From positions 682,001-746,000 of the forward strand of contig CP126122.1 of the NCBI GenBank assembly GCA_030123565.1: a stretch of DNA of 64,000 bases, in the 5' to 3' direction. Within the stretch, counting starts at the first letter, position 1; each line of letters starts with the position of its first letter. Position numbers and translations under genes: made by a program. Below are positions 19,633 through 26,387 of the stretch, piece after piece. Below the pieces are notes generated by a model, which ran no database searches, was not told the DNA's origin, and saw nothing but the letters and a program-made list of their open reading frames with translations. The stretch is from Nitrospira sp. Lineage in GTDB: Bacteria; Nitrospirota; Nitrospiria; Nitrospirales; Nitrospiraceae.

Positions 19633-20007
19633 CTACGTTTGAGAAGGCAACAGCGGGGAATCGGTCACGATAATGATGCCGCGCATGATGGGGTGGATGC
19701 GGCATTGATAAGGATAACGGCCAGGCGGCAGGCTGGGAATCGTATAGCTTCCGCCTGGTTCGACGGCGCCCGAATCGAAGGTGCATCGGCCGCCCTCCTC
19801 AAAACATCCGTCGTGGGTGACGGTATGGTGGGTCGGGGTGGGGTTCTCCCACCGGATGGCGGCACCGGAAGTCACGGTGACGGCAGCGGGCACGTAATAG
19901 GGGGAACCGCTGTCCATGATGACTTGAGCCGTCGGCGGAGTGGCGGAGGTCGGCCAAGCCGTCAGGATGCCCGCAAGAAGACTCAGGAGAAGGAAATGTC
20001 GGCTCAT
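19633..20007 (-). CDS. Exported cupredoxin (plastocyanin/azurin-like blue copper protein)
   Basis: This 124-residue protein has a signal peptide (residues 1-22, cleavage near TSA-TPP). The fold is that of a single cupredoxin: PAAVTVTSGAAIRWENPTPT is followed by the first copper His in THHTVTHDG (His60 or His61), and the C-terminal loop YQCRIHPIMRG gives Cys102, His105 and Met108 as the remaining type-1 copper ligands. It is a likely periplasmic electron carrier, as commonly found in large numbers in Nitrospira. It is transcribed toward the methyltransferase gene, 81 bases away. Confidence 0.9.
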   Translation of the reverse strand: MSRHFLLLSLLAGILTAWPTSATPPTAQVIMDSGSPYYVPAAVTVTSGAAIRWENPTPTHHTVTHDGCFEEGGRCTFDSGAVEPGGSYTIPSLPPGRYPYQCRIHPIMRGIIIVTDSPLLPSQT

Positions 20008-20377
20008 AGGGTCATTGTTCCGATGAATTGAATTCTATGCCCTTATTATACATAGAGACAGGGTCAATGCGGAAGGATTCACATGATAGAGAGTATCTGC
20101 GTCGGATTGAGGGAAGCGCCTCATTGGACGAGGTCTCGTGCTCGGGAATCGCGAACGTACGGCAAGGGTAAGGAGGGGCCGGTTGTGGTGAAGGTCTGGC
20201 GCGGTGAATAACGGTGAATATCGGTGGACATGACGGTTGAGGGGGAGGGTGCTCCGTCGCAGCCTGATACAGGCAGGCACAGAAGTGGGATGGTTGCAAG
20301 AACCCCGCGGTTCATGCTAGATGGAGGCCGCTTTACCACCGACGTGCGATGCTGAAGACCTAAGAGGAGGACGTGGA
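20008..20377. other. Intergenic region between divergent genes
   Basis: These 370 bases separate the cupredoxin (minus) from the H1-like gene (plus) and must carry both promoters. A short direct repetition of CGGTGAATA is seen near 20199-20225. I see no RNA gene or coding frame that looks real. Confidence 0.4.
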
Positions 20378-20944
20378 ATGGCGAAGAAAAGCATGAAGAA
20401 GAAAGGCGCTGCCGCGAAGACGACGCGGTCGAAAAAAGTCGCGGCCAAGAAGGCCGGCAAGCCGAAGAAAGCCGTGACGGCCAAGAAGGCGGCGAAGGCG
20501 AAGAAAGCGACCAAAGGAAAGCCCGCCGCCAAGAAGACCGCCAAGAAACCCGCGAAAAAACTTGCCAAGAAACAGGCGGCAGCGAAACCCACATCTCCCT
20601 CGAAGCTGAAACCTGTGACCAAAGCCGCCAAGCCTGCGCCGAAACCCAAACCGGTGGCGCCAAAGGTCAAAGCCCCTGCCGAGCCCTCTGCTACCGTTCC
20701 CGAACCGAAACCAGTGAAGCCTGTGACGTCTGAGACCGGCAAGCCGATGAAGGCTGAGGTGGAGCCGCAGCAATTGGAGATGGACGAGGAAGAAGAGTTG
20801 GCGGAAGACCTCGATGAGATGTCGGAGGAGATCGAAGAAGAGATTGAGGAGGAACTCGGTCTCGACGGTGAAGAGGACGACGTCGATTATCTGGAAAAGT
20901 CCGAGGATCTCCTCGACGACACGGACGAATATCGTAATAATTAA
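20378..20944 (+). CDS. Histone H1-like protein with an acidic tail
   Basis: This encodes 188 residues from ATG 20378 with AAGAGGAGG nine bases upstream. The first half is almost entirely Lys, Ala and Pro (KKAAKAKKATKGK-type repeats), as in bacterial H1-like nucleoid proteins such as AlgP/Hc1. A Pro/Val/Lys linker follows, and the last 55 residues are strongly acidic (EMDEEEELAEDLDEMSEE). The polyampholyte design suggests DNA binding with an intramolecular acidic regulator, or a nucleoid/ribosome assembly role; this is inference. Low-complexity sequence makes family assignment unreliable. Confidence 0.75.
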   Translation: MAKKSMKKKGAAAKTTRSKKVAAKKAGKPKKAVTAKKAAKAKKATKGKPAAKKTAKKPAKKLAKKQAAAKPTSPSKLKPVTKAAKPAPKPKPVAPKVKAPAEPSATVPEPKPVKPVTSETGKPMKAEVEPQQLEMDEEEELAEDLDEMSEEIEEEIEEELGLDGEEDDVDYLEKSEDLLDDTDEYRNN

Positions 20945-21116
20945 TGAATCCACGTTGGTGTCGTGATTGCCGGGTTGTCCCCGGTCGATGCCTACCATGC
21001 TTCGCTTCATGTAGTGAGCATAGGGGAGCGGACAAGCGGCCTGTTGTGTGGCTGCCTTTTCGCAGCGCGACAAGCACAGCGGTTTCCGGCGGTCGGCCGA
21101 CCCTCTCGTCTTTCTC

Positions 21117-21569
21117 ATGAGTCATTTCCTGTTTATCGCCGGGGCATTGCGCGAACGGAGTTCCCAGGATAGCGCCGAGCTTCAACTCGACGCGGGAATC
21201 TGGGGGCTCTGCACGGCGTTGATTCGCGACAATCTTGAAAAGTTCGTCACGCCGCAATCCCATGGCCTGGTGTATGTGTTGAAAGGGGGAATCTGCGCGG
21301 AGTTTGCGATCGTCTCACCGGTCCAACCGTTTCAGGCCCTCGATGATTTCTTGAAAGACGAGCTGCGGACGGAAGCGCGGTATGGGTTTGTGCGGGTGGC
21401 CCCCGTGCGACGGTGGCAAGGCCATGTACAGGATTGTCAGGTGTTGTTGCAGCGGGTGTTGGGTATCGAGGAGCAAACGGAATTGACGCGGCGGCTCAGT
21501 CTCGGCATGCATCGTCTCACGGATGAAGAGTATCAGGCGATTCTTGAAGGGTTGGGTGCGGGGGTGTGA
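21117..21569 (+). CDS. Hypothetical protein
   Basis: This encodes 150 residues from ATG 21117 (MSHFLFIAGALRERSSQD). The in-frame ATG at 21048 would add unlikely basic residues. The sequence is soluble and mixed alpha/beta, with a conserved-looking SHGLVYVLKGGICAEFAIV and APVRRWQGHVQDCQVLLQ. I do not recognise the family. It is the last plus-strand gene before a convergent Lon-like gene. Confidence 0.55.
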   Translation: MSHFLFIAGALRERSSQDSAELQLDAGIWGLCTALIRDNLEKFVTPQSHGLVYVLKGGICAEFAIVSPVQPFQALDDFLKDELRTEARYGFVRVAPVRRWQGHVQDCQVLLQRVLGIEEQTELTRRLSLGMHRLTDEEYQAILEGLGAGV

Positions 21570-21667
21570 CCGGGCCGGTCTGGTCGGGAGGCGAGGCGTA
21601 CGCAGTACTCTACGTAGAGCCCCAGAGCGACATAAGAATCACGCGGACAAACGTTTTCAGCATCCTG

Positions 21668-22324
21668 TTAGTCCAGTGTGCCGCCGGTCATGAGACGATA
21701 GGCCTCCTGGATTGTGCCGACCTCCTTCACCTCGACGTGGAGTTCCATCACCAGCCGGTCGATATTCCAGCGCGGATCATACCGTTGTCCTTCCGGTATC
21801 AGGACCGTGCGATAGCCTTCCCTGGCCGCCGCGCGAATCTTGTCTGGGATGCCTCCGACCGGGCCGATGGTGCCGTCCTTGGCGATCGTGCCGGTCATGG
21901 CGATGCCCCGCTGGATTCGATCTCCCTTCAGGAGTGCCGCGAACCCCACCGTCATCACCGCCCCGGCGCTCGGGCCGTCGCTTCCGGTGGAGACGTAGGC
22001 GATGCCCATGGCGCTCACGGTACCCATATGGTCGATACGCGGTGTGTGGTCGAGGGCGTATTCGAAGGCCAGGGCCATGGAGCTGAGATTGTCCTGTCCG
22101 GGCCGGATGTTGCCGCCTTGCCACTGCAGCACCATCGGCGCAGGAGCCGGCAGGCGGTCCCAACGTAACAAGAGGATCTCGAAGACCCCCTGGTCGTTGG
22201 ATTGGATGGCGGCCAGCACCGGGATTTCTACGACGGACTCTGCGGCGGCGAATCGGGAACCGGTATGCAGTGCATAGACACAAAGGAATAGGATACTCAG
22301 GGTGCGCAGGCCTATACGGGGCAT
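21668..22324 (-). CDS. Exported Lon-type (S16) serine protease domain protein
   Basis: From ATG 22324 this encodes 218 residues; the ATG at 22348 is an alternative. A signal peptide or anchor covers residues 1-28. The rest matches only the proteolytic domain of Lon: DGPSAGAVMTVGFAALL carries the catalytic Ser119, and GGIPDKIRAA carries the catalytic Lys162, with TGTIAKDGTIGPVGG between them. No AAA ATPase domain is present. Such stand-alone Lon-like proteases resemble the YlbL/PA1438-like families. An ATP-independent protease outside the cytoplasm is the likely reading. Confidence 0.8.
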   Translation of the reverse strand: MPRIGLRTLSILFLCVYALHTGSRFAAAESVVEIPVLAAIQSNDQGVFEILLLRWDRLPAPAPMVLQWQGGNIRPGQDNLSSMALAFEYALDHTPRIDHMGTVSAMGIAYVSTGSDGPSAGAVMTVGFAALLKGDRIQRGIAMTGTIAKDGTIGPVGGIPDKIRAAAREGYRTVLIPEGQRYDPRWNIDRLVMELHVEVKEVGTIQEAYRLMTGGTLD

Positions 22325-22437
22325 CGTAATGGACGGCAGCGGCGGCATATGAGTGGGAGTCTAACAAAGCGGGTTTCAGAGTAAAGCGATCACGCGATTC
22401 CTCGCCCTGCTTTACCCCAGCCCTACAGAGCACACCG

Positions 22438-23541
22438 ATGGAGTTGTCGAACCGGCCCCTTGAATCCTGTCGAATGCCTGTCTTGATGGCGCTGAGCATT
22501 CTGTGGGGAACTGTCCTCATGCCGGAGCCGCTTCGCGCGGAATGTACGGCGGATACGGGCGGAACCGGTGCGAACGCGGCCTTCACCCTGCATTTGAGCA
22601 GCAGCTGTACGGTCGCAGAGCGTGAGGCTCGTGCCGTTCCGGCAGAGGAATTGTTGCGGGCGCTTGTAGCGGGGAAGGGGCTGGATCTGGTGGGCGTCGT
22701 CATCCAGGGCGATCTGTTGCTCGATGAACTGCTGGCGCAGAAGGCGGCGGCGGTACAGGACCTGTTGCCAGAAGATCGCCGGACGCTCGACAGCCTCAAG
22801 GCCGAGGATGTCCATGTCATTCGCGGTCCGTTCGTGATCAAGAACGCGCTGGTTCAGGGGCGGATCGTCAATCGGCTCAAGCGAGGCTTCCTGCTGATCA
22901 CCGGACCGGTCGTGCTGGCGCACACGAGGTTTACCGGCTCCGTCGACTTGTCGCGGACGGTCTTTCTCGGACTGGTCGACGGATCCGGTGCGACCTTCGA
23001 GCAGGAGAGTTATTTCGTGCAGGATCGCTTCACGCAGGGAGCCATGTTTCCCGAGACTCGGTTCGGCCCGCATGCACGGTTTCATCGTTCGATCTTTTCA
23101 GGTCCGGCCATTTTTCGAGGTGCGGTGTTTCATGGCCTGACTGAATTTTTGGAAGTGGTCTTTGATCAGGCCGCCAATTTCTCACGGGCCTCGTTTCGCA
23201 TGGGGACCGGCTTCTCCGGCGCCCACTGCCGTGCGACCTGTGATTTTTCTGCGACGCAGTTCGATGGAGAGGTGTTCTTTCTGTTCTCCCTCTTCGACCG
23301 GCCCGTCACCTTTGCCGCAGCGCGATTCGGGTCACAGGCCGACTTTTCCGATGCGTCGTTCATAGGGAGCGATGACCTCACGGAGGCGACGTTCGTGCGC
23401 AGGCCTCTCTTGAACCGGACGACGCGCGTCACCACGACGGTGCCTGGGCCTGCGGACCGGGCTCCCTTTTCACAGGTGGTGACGGTCCTCCTGTTTGTGA
23501 TGGCGATGGGGCTCCTCCTCTATGCAATCAAGGCCAAGTAG
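22438..23541 (+). CDS. Exported pentapeptide-repeat-like protein with C-terminal anchor
   Basis: This 367-residue protein has an N-terminal signal peptide (to about residue 34) and a C-terminal hydrophobic helix (VVTVLLFVMAMGLLLYAI). The middle, residues 120-320, is made of phenylalanine-spaced units such as ARFHRSIFSGPAIFRGAVF and ANFSRASFRMGTGFSG, the pattern of eukaryote-like pentapeptide repeats (PF13576), which form right-handed beta-helices. It probably displays a periplasmic beta-helix tethered by the C-terminal helix. The function is unknown. It starts 90 bases from the divergent Lon-like gene. Confidence 0.7.
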   Translation: MELSNRPLESCRMPVLMALSILWGTVLMPEPLRAECTADTGGTGANAAFTLHLSSSCTVAEREARAVPAEELLRALVAGKGLDLVGVVIQGDLLLDELLAQKAAAVQDLLPEDRRTLDSLKAEDVHVIRGPFVIKNALVQGRIVNRLKRGFLLITGPVVLAHTRFTGSVDLSRTVFLGLVDGSGATFEQESYFVQDRFTQGAMFPETRFGPHARFHRSIFSGPAIFRGAVFHGLTEFLEVVFDQAANFSRASFRMGTGFSGAHCRATCDFSATQFDGEVFFLFSLFDRPVTFAAARFGSQADFSDASFIGSDDLTEATFVRRPLLNRTTRVTTTVPGPADRAPFSQVVTVLLFVMAMGLLLYAIKAK

Positions 23542-23573
23542 GTCAGTCACGACCCCCATATATAGTTTTAGCC

Positions 23574-23602
23574 TTGCCCGAACCCCCATAACTTGGTATA
23601 AG
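23574..23602 (+). promoter_or_regulatory. Sigma70-like promoter before scpA
   Basis: TTGCCC at 23574-23579 and TATAAG at 23597-23602 are separated by 17 bases and lie 35 bases upstream of the scpA ATG. Five of six -10 positions and four of six -35 positions match the consensus. Confidence 0.5.
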
Positions 23603-23636
23603 ATTCGAAATTAGTCCAAGGAGCACCTGGGACCTC

Positions 23637-24416
23637 ATGGACCAAACTGAACTGCCCTACCAAGTCAAGATCGAGAACTTCGAAGGCCCTCTCGATCTTC
23701 TTTTGCACCTCATCAAGAAGAATGAGATCAACATCTACGATATTCCGATTGCGCTGATCGCCCAGCAGTATTTGGACTATCTGTCGGTGATGAAGGAATT
23801 GAATCTGGCGGTGGCCGGCGAGTTCCTCGTGATGGCCGCGACGTTGTTGCACATCAAATCGCGCATGTTGCTGCCGGTTGAAGAGGCGGCCGTGGATGAG
23901 GAAGAGGGTCCCGATCCACGCGAAGAACTGGTCAGGCGGCTGCTCGAATACAAGCAGTTCAAGGAGGCTGCCTCACAGTTGGATTACAAGGAGCGCCTGT
24001 GGCGGGATGTGTTTTCTCGTGAGCCCGCTCCACTAGCGGACCTCAGGCAGGATGAGAGTCTCCTTGAGGAGGTGTCTCTGTTCGACCTGGTGGACGCGCT
24101 GCAGGCAGTCCTGGCCCGTCACCCCGGGAAACGTCTCGTCGAAATCATTCCGGACAACTTAACGGTGCGCACTCGCATGAGCGCCATTATCGAGGCCTTG
24201 GAAGAGCGCGAATCGCTGGCCTTCACGGCGCTATTCGAGGAGTCCAGCCATCGGCTCGTCGTGATCGTGACGTTTCTGGCGCTGCTCGAGCTGATCCGTA
24301 TAAGGGTCGTACGGGTATTCCAAAGCGAAACCTTCGGGACCATTCTTGTCTCGCGGGCCTTTTCAGCCGTTACGGAAGGGGATGGAGTGGAGGAGTCTGA
24401 ATGGAAGAATCTATGA
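23637..24416 (+). CDS. scpA: Segregation and condensation protein A
   Basis: This 259-residue kleisin subunit of the SMC-ScpAB condensin compacts and segregates the chromosome. The N-terminus YQVKIENFEGPLDLLLHLI is the hallmark ScpA block, followed by EINIYDIPIALIAQQYLDYL and LLHIKSRMLLP. The C-terminal winged helix (VVIVTFLALLELIRIRVVRV) binds the SMC head. A sigma70-like promoter precedes it, and it overlaps scpB by 16 bases, so the pair is co-expressed. Confidence 0.97.
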   Translation: MDQTELPYQVKIENFEGPLDLLLHLIKKNEINIYDIPIALIAQQYLDYLSVMKELNLAVAGEFLVMAATLLHIKSRMLLPVEEAAVDEEEGPDPREELVRRLLEYKQFKEAASQLDYKERLWRDVFSREPAPLADLRQDESLLEEVSLFDLVDALQAVLARHPGKRLVEIIPDNLTVRTRMSAIIEALEERESLAFTALFEESSHRLVVIVTFLALLELIRIRVVRVFQSETFGTILVSRAFSAVTEGDGVEESEWKNL

Positions 24417-25312
24417 GTCTCAGCGTTGGGGGCGCAGTCGAAGAGTTCGCCGAGGCACAGGAGCCGGCTGAAGAGCCCTCCGCTCCGCCTCCTGTTTCCG
24501 AGGCAGAGGTTGGAGCCGGTGACCCCCAGACCACCGCGGCGTCGCCTTCCGACCAGACCCTCTCCGATTTGCGAGCGTTAAAGGGAATCCTCGAAGCGTT
24601 GCTGTTCGTCACGGCCGATCCCATCCCGGTCACGCGGTTCTTAGCGTTGCTTGGAGCCGTCACGAAGCATGAAGTCGAACAGGCGCTGGCCAGTCTCAGC
24701 CACGACTATGAACAGGAGGGCCGCGGGCTGCAGTTGGCCGAGGTGGCCGGGGGCTATCGGATCGTAACCAAAGCCGAATTCGCACCGTGGCTCAAGCGAC
24801 TGGAGAAGGTGAAGGCTCCGTCGAAACTCTCGCGCTCCGCCTTGGAGTCGTTGGCCATCATCGCCTACAAGCAACCGATCGTCCGTGCAGAGGTCGAGCA
24901 CATTCGAGGGGTCGAGACTTCGGGAGTCATTCGGACGTTGCTGGAACGAAAACTTGTGCGTATCGTGGGCAGAAAGGAAGAACCGGGGCGTCCGATCATG
25001 TACGGGACCACGAAATTCTTTCTCGAGCATTTCGGCCTCCGCGACCTGTCTCAACTCCCGCCGCTCCGTGAGTTCAAGGAACTGGGCGAGTCCGAGCAGG
25101 CGATGTTGCCGATCGACGAGTCCGTTGAGGTCGGTGGTGCTTCATCGTCTCAATCGGTCGAGACGCCTGCCGAACCTGTCGTCGAAGAAACGGCCGAAAC
25201 CACCACGTTCATCGAAACGAACGGTGCAGCCGAAGAGCCATGCGACGACGCTGTCGTAGAAGGTGATGCTGAACGCGAACTCGCGGTTGCCGACGTGGTA
25301 AACGAATCCTAA
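24401..25312 (+). CDS. scpB: Segregation and condensation protein B
   Basis: This 303-residue winged-helix protein dimerises and binds ScpA within the SMC condensin. The core, residues 50-225, has LKGILEALLFVTADPIPV, the helix-turn-helix region, then ALESLAIIAYKQPIVRAEV, RGVETSGVIRTLLERKLV and GRPIMYGTTKFFLEHFGL, all diagnostic for ScpB. Both ends carry Glu/Pro/Ala-rich low-complexity extensions of about 45 and 75 residues, making it longer than the usual 180-200 residues. The ATG at 24413 is an alternative start. Confidence 0.97.
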   Translation: MEESMSLSVGGAVEEFAEAQEPAEEPSAPPPVSEAEVGAGDPQTTAASPSDQTLSDLRALKGILEALLFVTADPIPVTRFLALLGAVTKHEVEQALASLSHDYEQEGRGLQLAEVAGGYRIVTKAEFAPWLKRLEKVKAPSKLSRSALESLAIIAYKQPIVRAEVEHIRGVETSGVIRTLLERKLVRIVGRKEEPGRPIMYGTTKFFLEHFGLRDLSQLPPLREFKELGESEQAMLPIDESVEVGGASSSQSVETPAEPVVEETAETTTFIETNGAAEEPCDDAVVEGDAERELAVADVVNES

Positions 25313-25399
25313 CGTTTGCCCGCGATTCTTGGTGCAGTCCGTCGAAAATTTCTGGCGCTGGCTCCTGCCGGACGTTCCTCCCACTTATTTAGACAACAA

Positions 25400-25440
25400 G
25401 GTCTCCGAAAGGCATCTGCGAGTAGGTGCTTCCGGAGACC
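25400..25440. terminator. Hairpin between convergent genes
   Basis: GGTCTCCG at 25400-25407 is complementary to CGGAGACC at 25433-25440. The hairpin lies between the converging scpB and DUF4124-like genes. No T-run follows, so it is a candidate terminator or simply a folded spacer. Confidence 0.45.
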
Positions 25441-25487
25441 TTCTGTGTGCTCCCACGAAAGGCGATTTGCTCGCTCAGAGGCGCGTT

Positions 25488-26057
25488 CTAATAGCAGCCG
25501 ATGGGAATGAATCCCGCACCGAATATCCGCGAGAGCGCCACATAGCGGGCGTTGTCGTAATACGAATAGCTTGGGGCGTACCAGTTGCGGGTCGTTGGAT
25601 CTCCGCCATAGGAGGGATCGGTCCCAAAGAAGGTCCCTCCGCGACTTTTCTGAACCAGCTGAATCCATTCCATGTACATCCCACAGATTTCGCCTTGGAC
25701 CGATCCTCCGGCGGTATTGCCCGCATACCAATCACGTCCTGAATCAGGCACCTGCGTCATATTGCGCAACGCGCCGATCGGCGCATCGTACGAAAAATCT
25801 TTCATCCTTGGAGTCGGCTGGTAAGTCGAGCCTCCGCTCGAAGGAGCAAACGGCGTATCCGGCAGTGAGGGCACGATGGACAACGCTCGGAGGACCTTCG
25901 GCTGACATCCCGGCCGTTCCTTATTGGTGTAGAGGGTCGTTCCATCGGGGCCAGGACATTCCCACATCTCAACGTCGGATGACTCGACCGCCTGAACACC
26001 AGGTGCAAGGAATAGACTCGCGGCGAGCGTTGCAAGCACCAGTCTTGTTGGCCACAT
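25488..26057 (-). CDS. Exported protein with DUF4124-like N-terminus
   Basis: This 189-residue protein has a signal peptide (cleavage near VQA-VES). The mature start MWECPGPDGTTLYTNKERPGC follows the DUF4124 pattern, in which a short beta-hairpin displays x-C-x(4-5)-D-G-x(3)-Y-(T/S)-N...G-C. The remainder is Tyr/Gly-rich and contains a pair of Cys residues (GEICGMY and the C-terminal GCY). Periplasmic function is unknown. It converges on scpB, with a hairpin between them. Confidence 0.7.
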   Translation of the reverse strand: MWPTRLVLATLAASLFLAPGVQAVESSDVEMWECPGPDGTTLYTNKERPGCQPKVLRALSIVPSLPDTPFAPSSGGSTYQPTPRMKDFSYDAPIGALRNMTQVPDSGRDWYAGNTAGGSVQGEICGMYMEWIQLVQKSRGGTFFGTDPSYGGDPTTRNWYAPSYSYYDNARYVALSRIFGAGFIPIGCY

Positions 26058-26387
26058 GATACACCTCCGATTGGTTCATCTTACCGGGCAAAACTCGTTA
26101 CCTTCTACGTTCAGAGTGCAGAGCCTATGATATTTCTTGAAAATGAGTCCATCCGGCTTTGGAGGGATAGGTGACGGACGAGTCCGACCACGCGGCATAC
26201 AGCCGTTCCAGGTGATGGATCGAGAGGGCCGTCGTCCGGCTTGGAGGTCATTCCCCACCACTGTGGTGGCCGCTTCGAACCGTGCTGTTCCTGCCTTGAC
26301 TCCCCTCTTTTCGCTTTGTTAGACTGCCCGATCTAAGTTATTGAAACATCCGCCAATCTTCACCAATTTCGTACCACGAGGAACACC
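26058..26387. other. Intergenic region between divergent genes
   Basis: These 330 bases separate the DUF4124-like gene (minus) from the NHL gene (plus). GAGGTG-type ribosome-binding sites are visible for the minus gene and ACGAGGA for the plus gene. I see no RNA or additional gene. Confidence 0.4.

Noticed and set aside
20360..21118. Minus-strand ORF opposite the H1-like gene
   Set aside because: The Leu/Arg/Phe-rich composition is the reverse of Lys/Ala-rich codons, and the plus strand has a strong ribosome-binding site.
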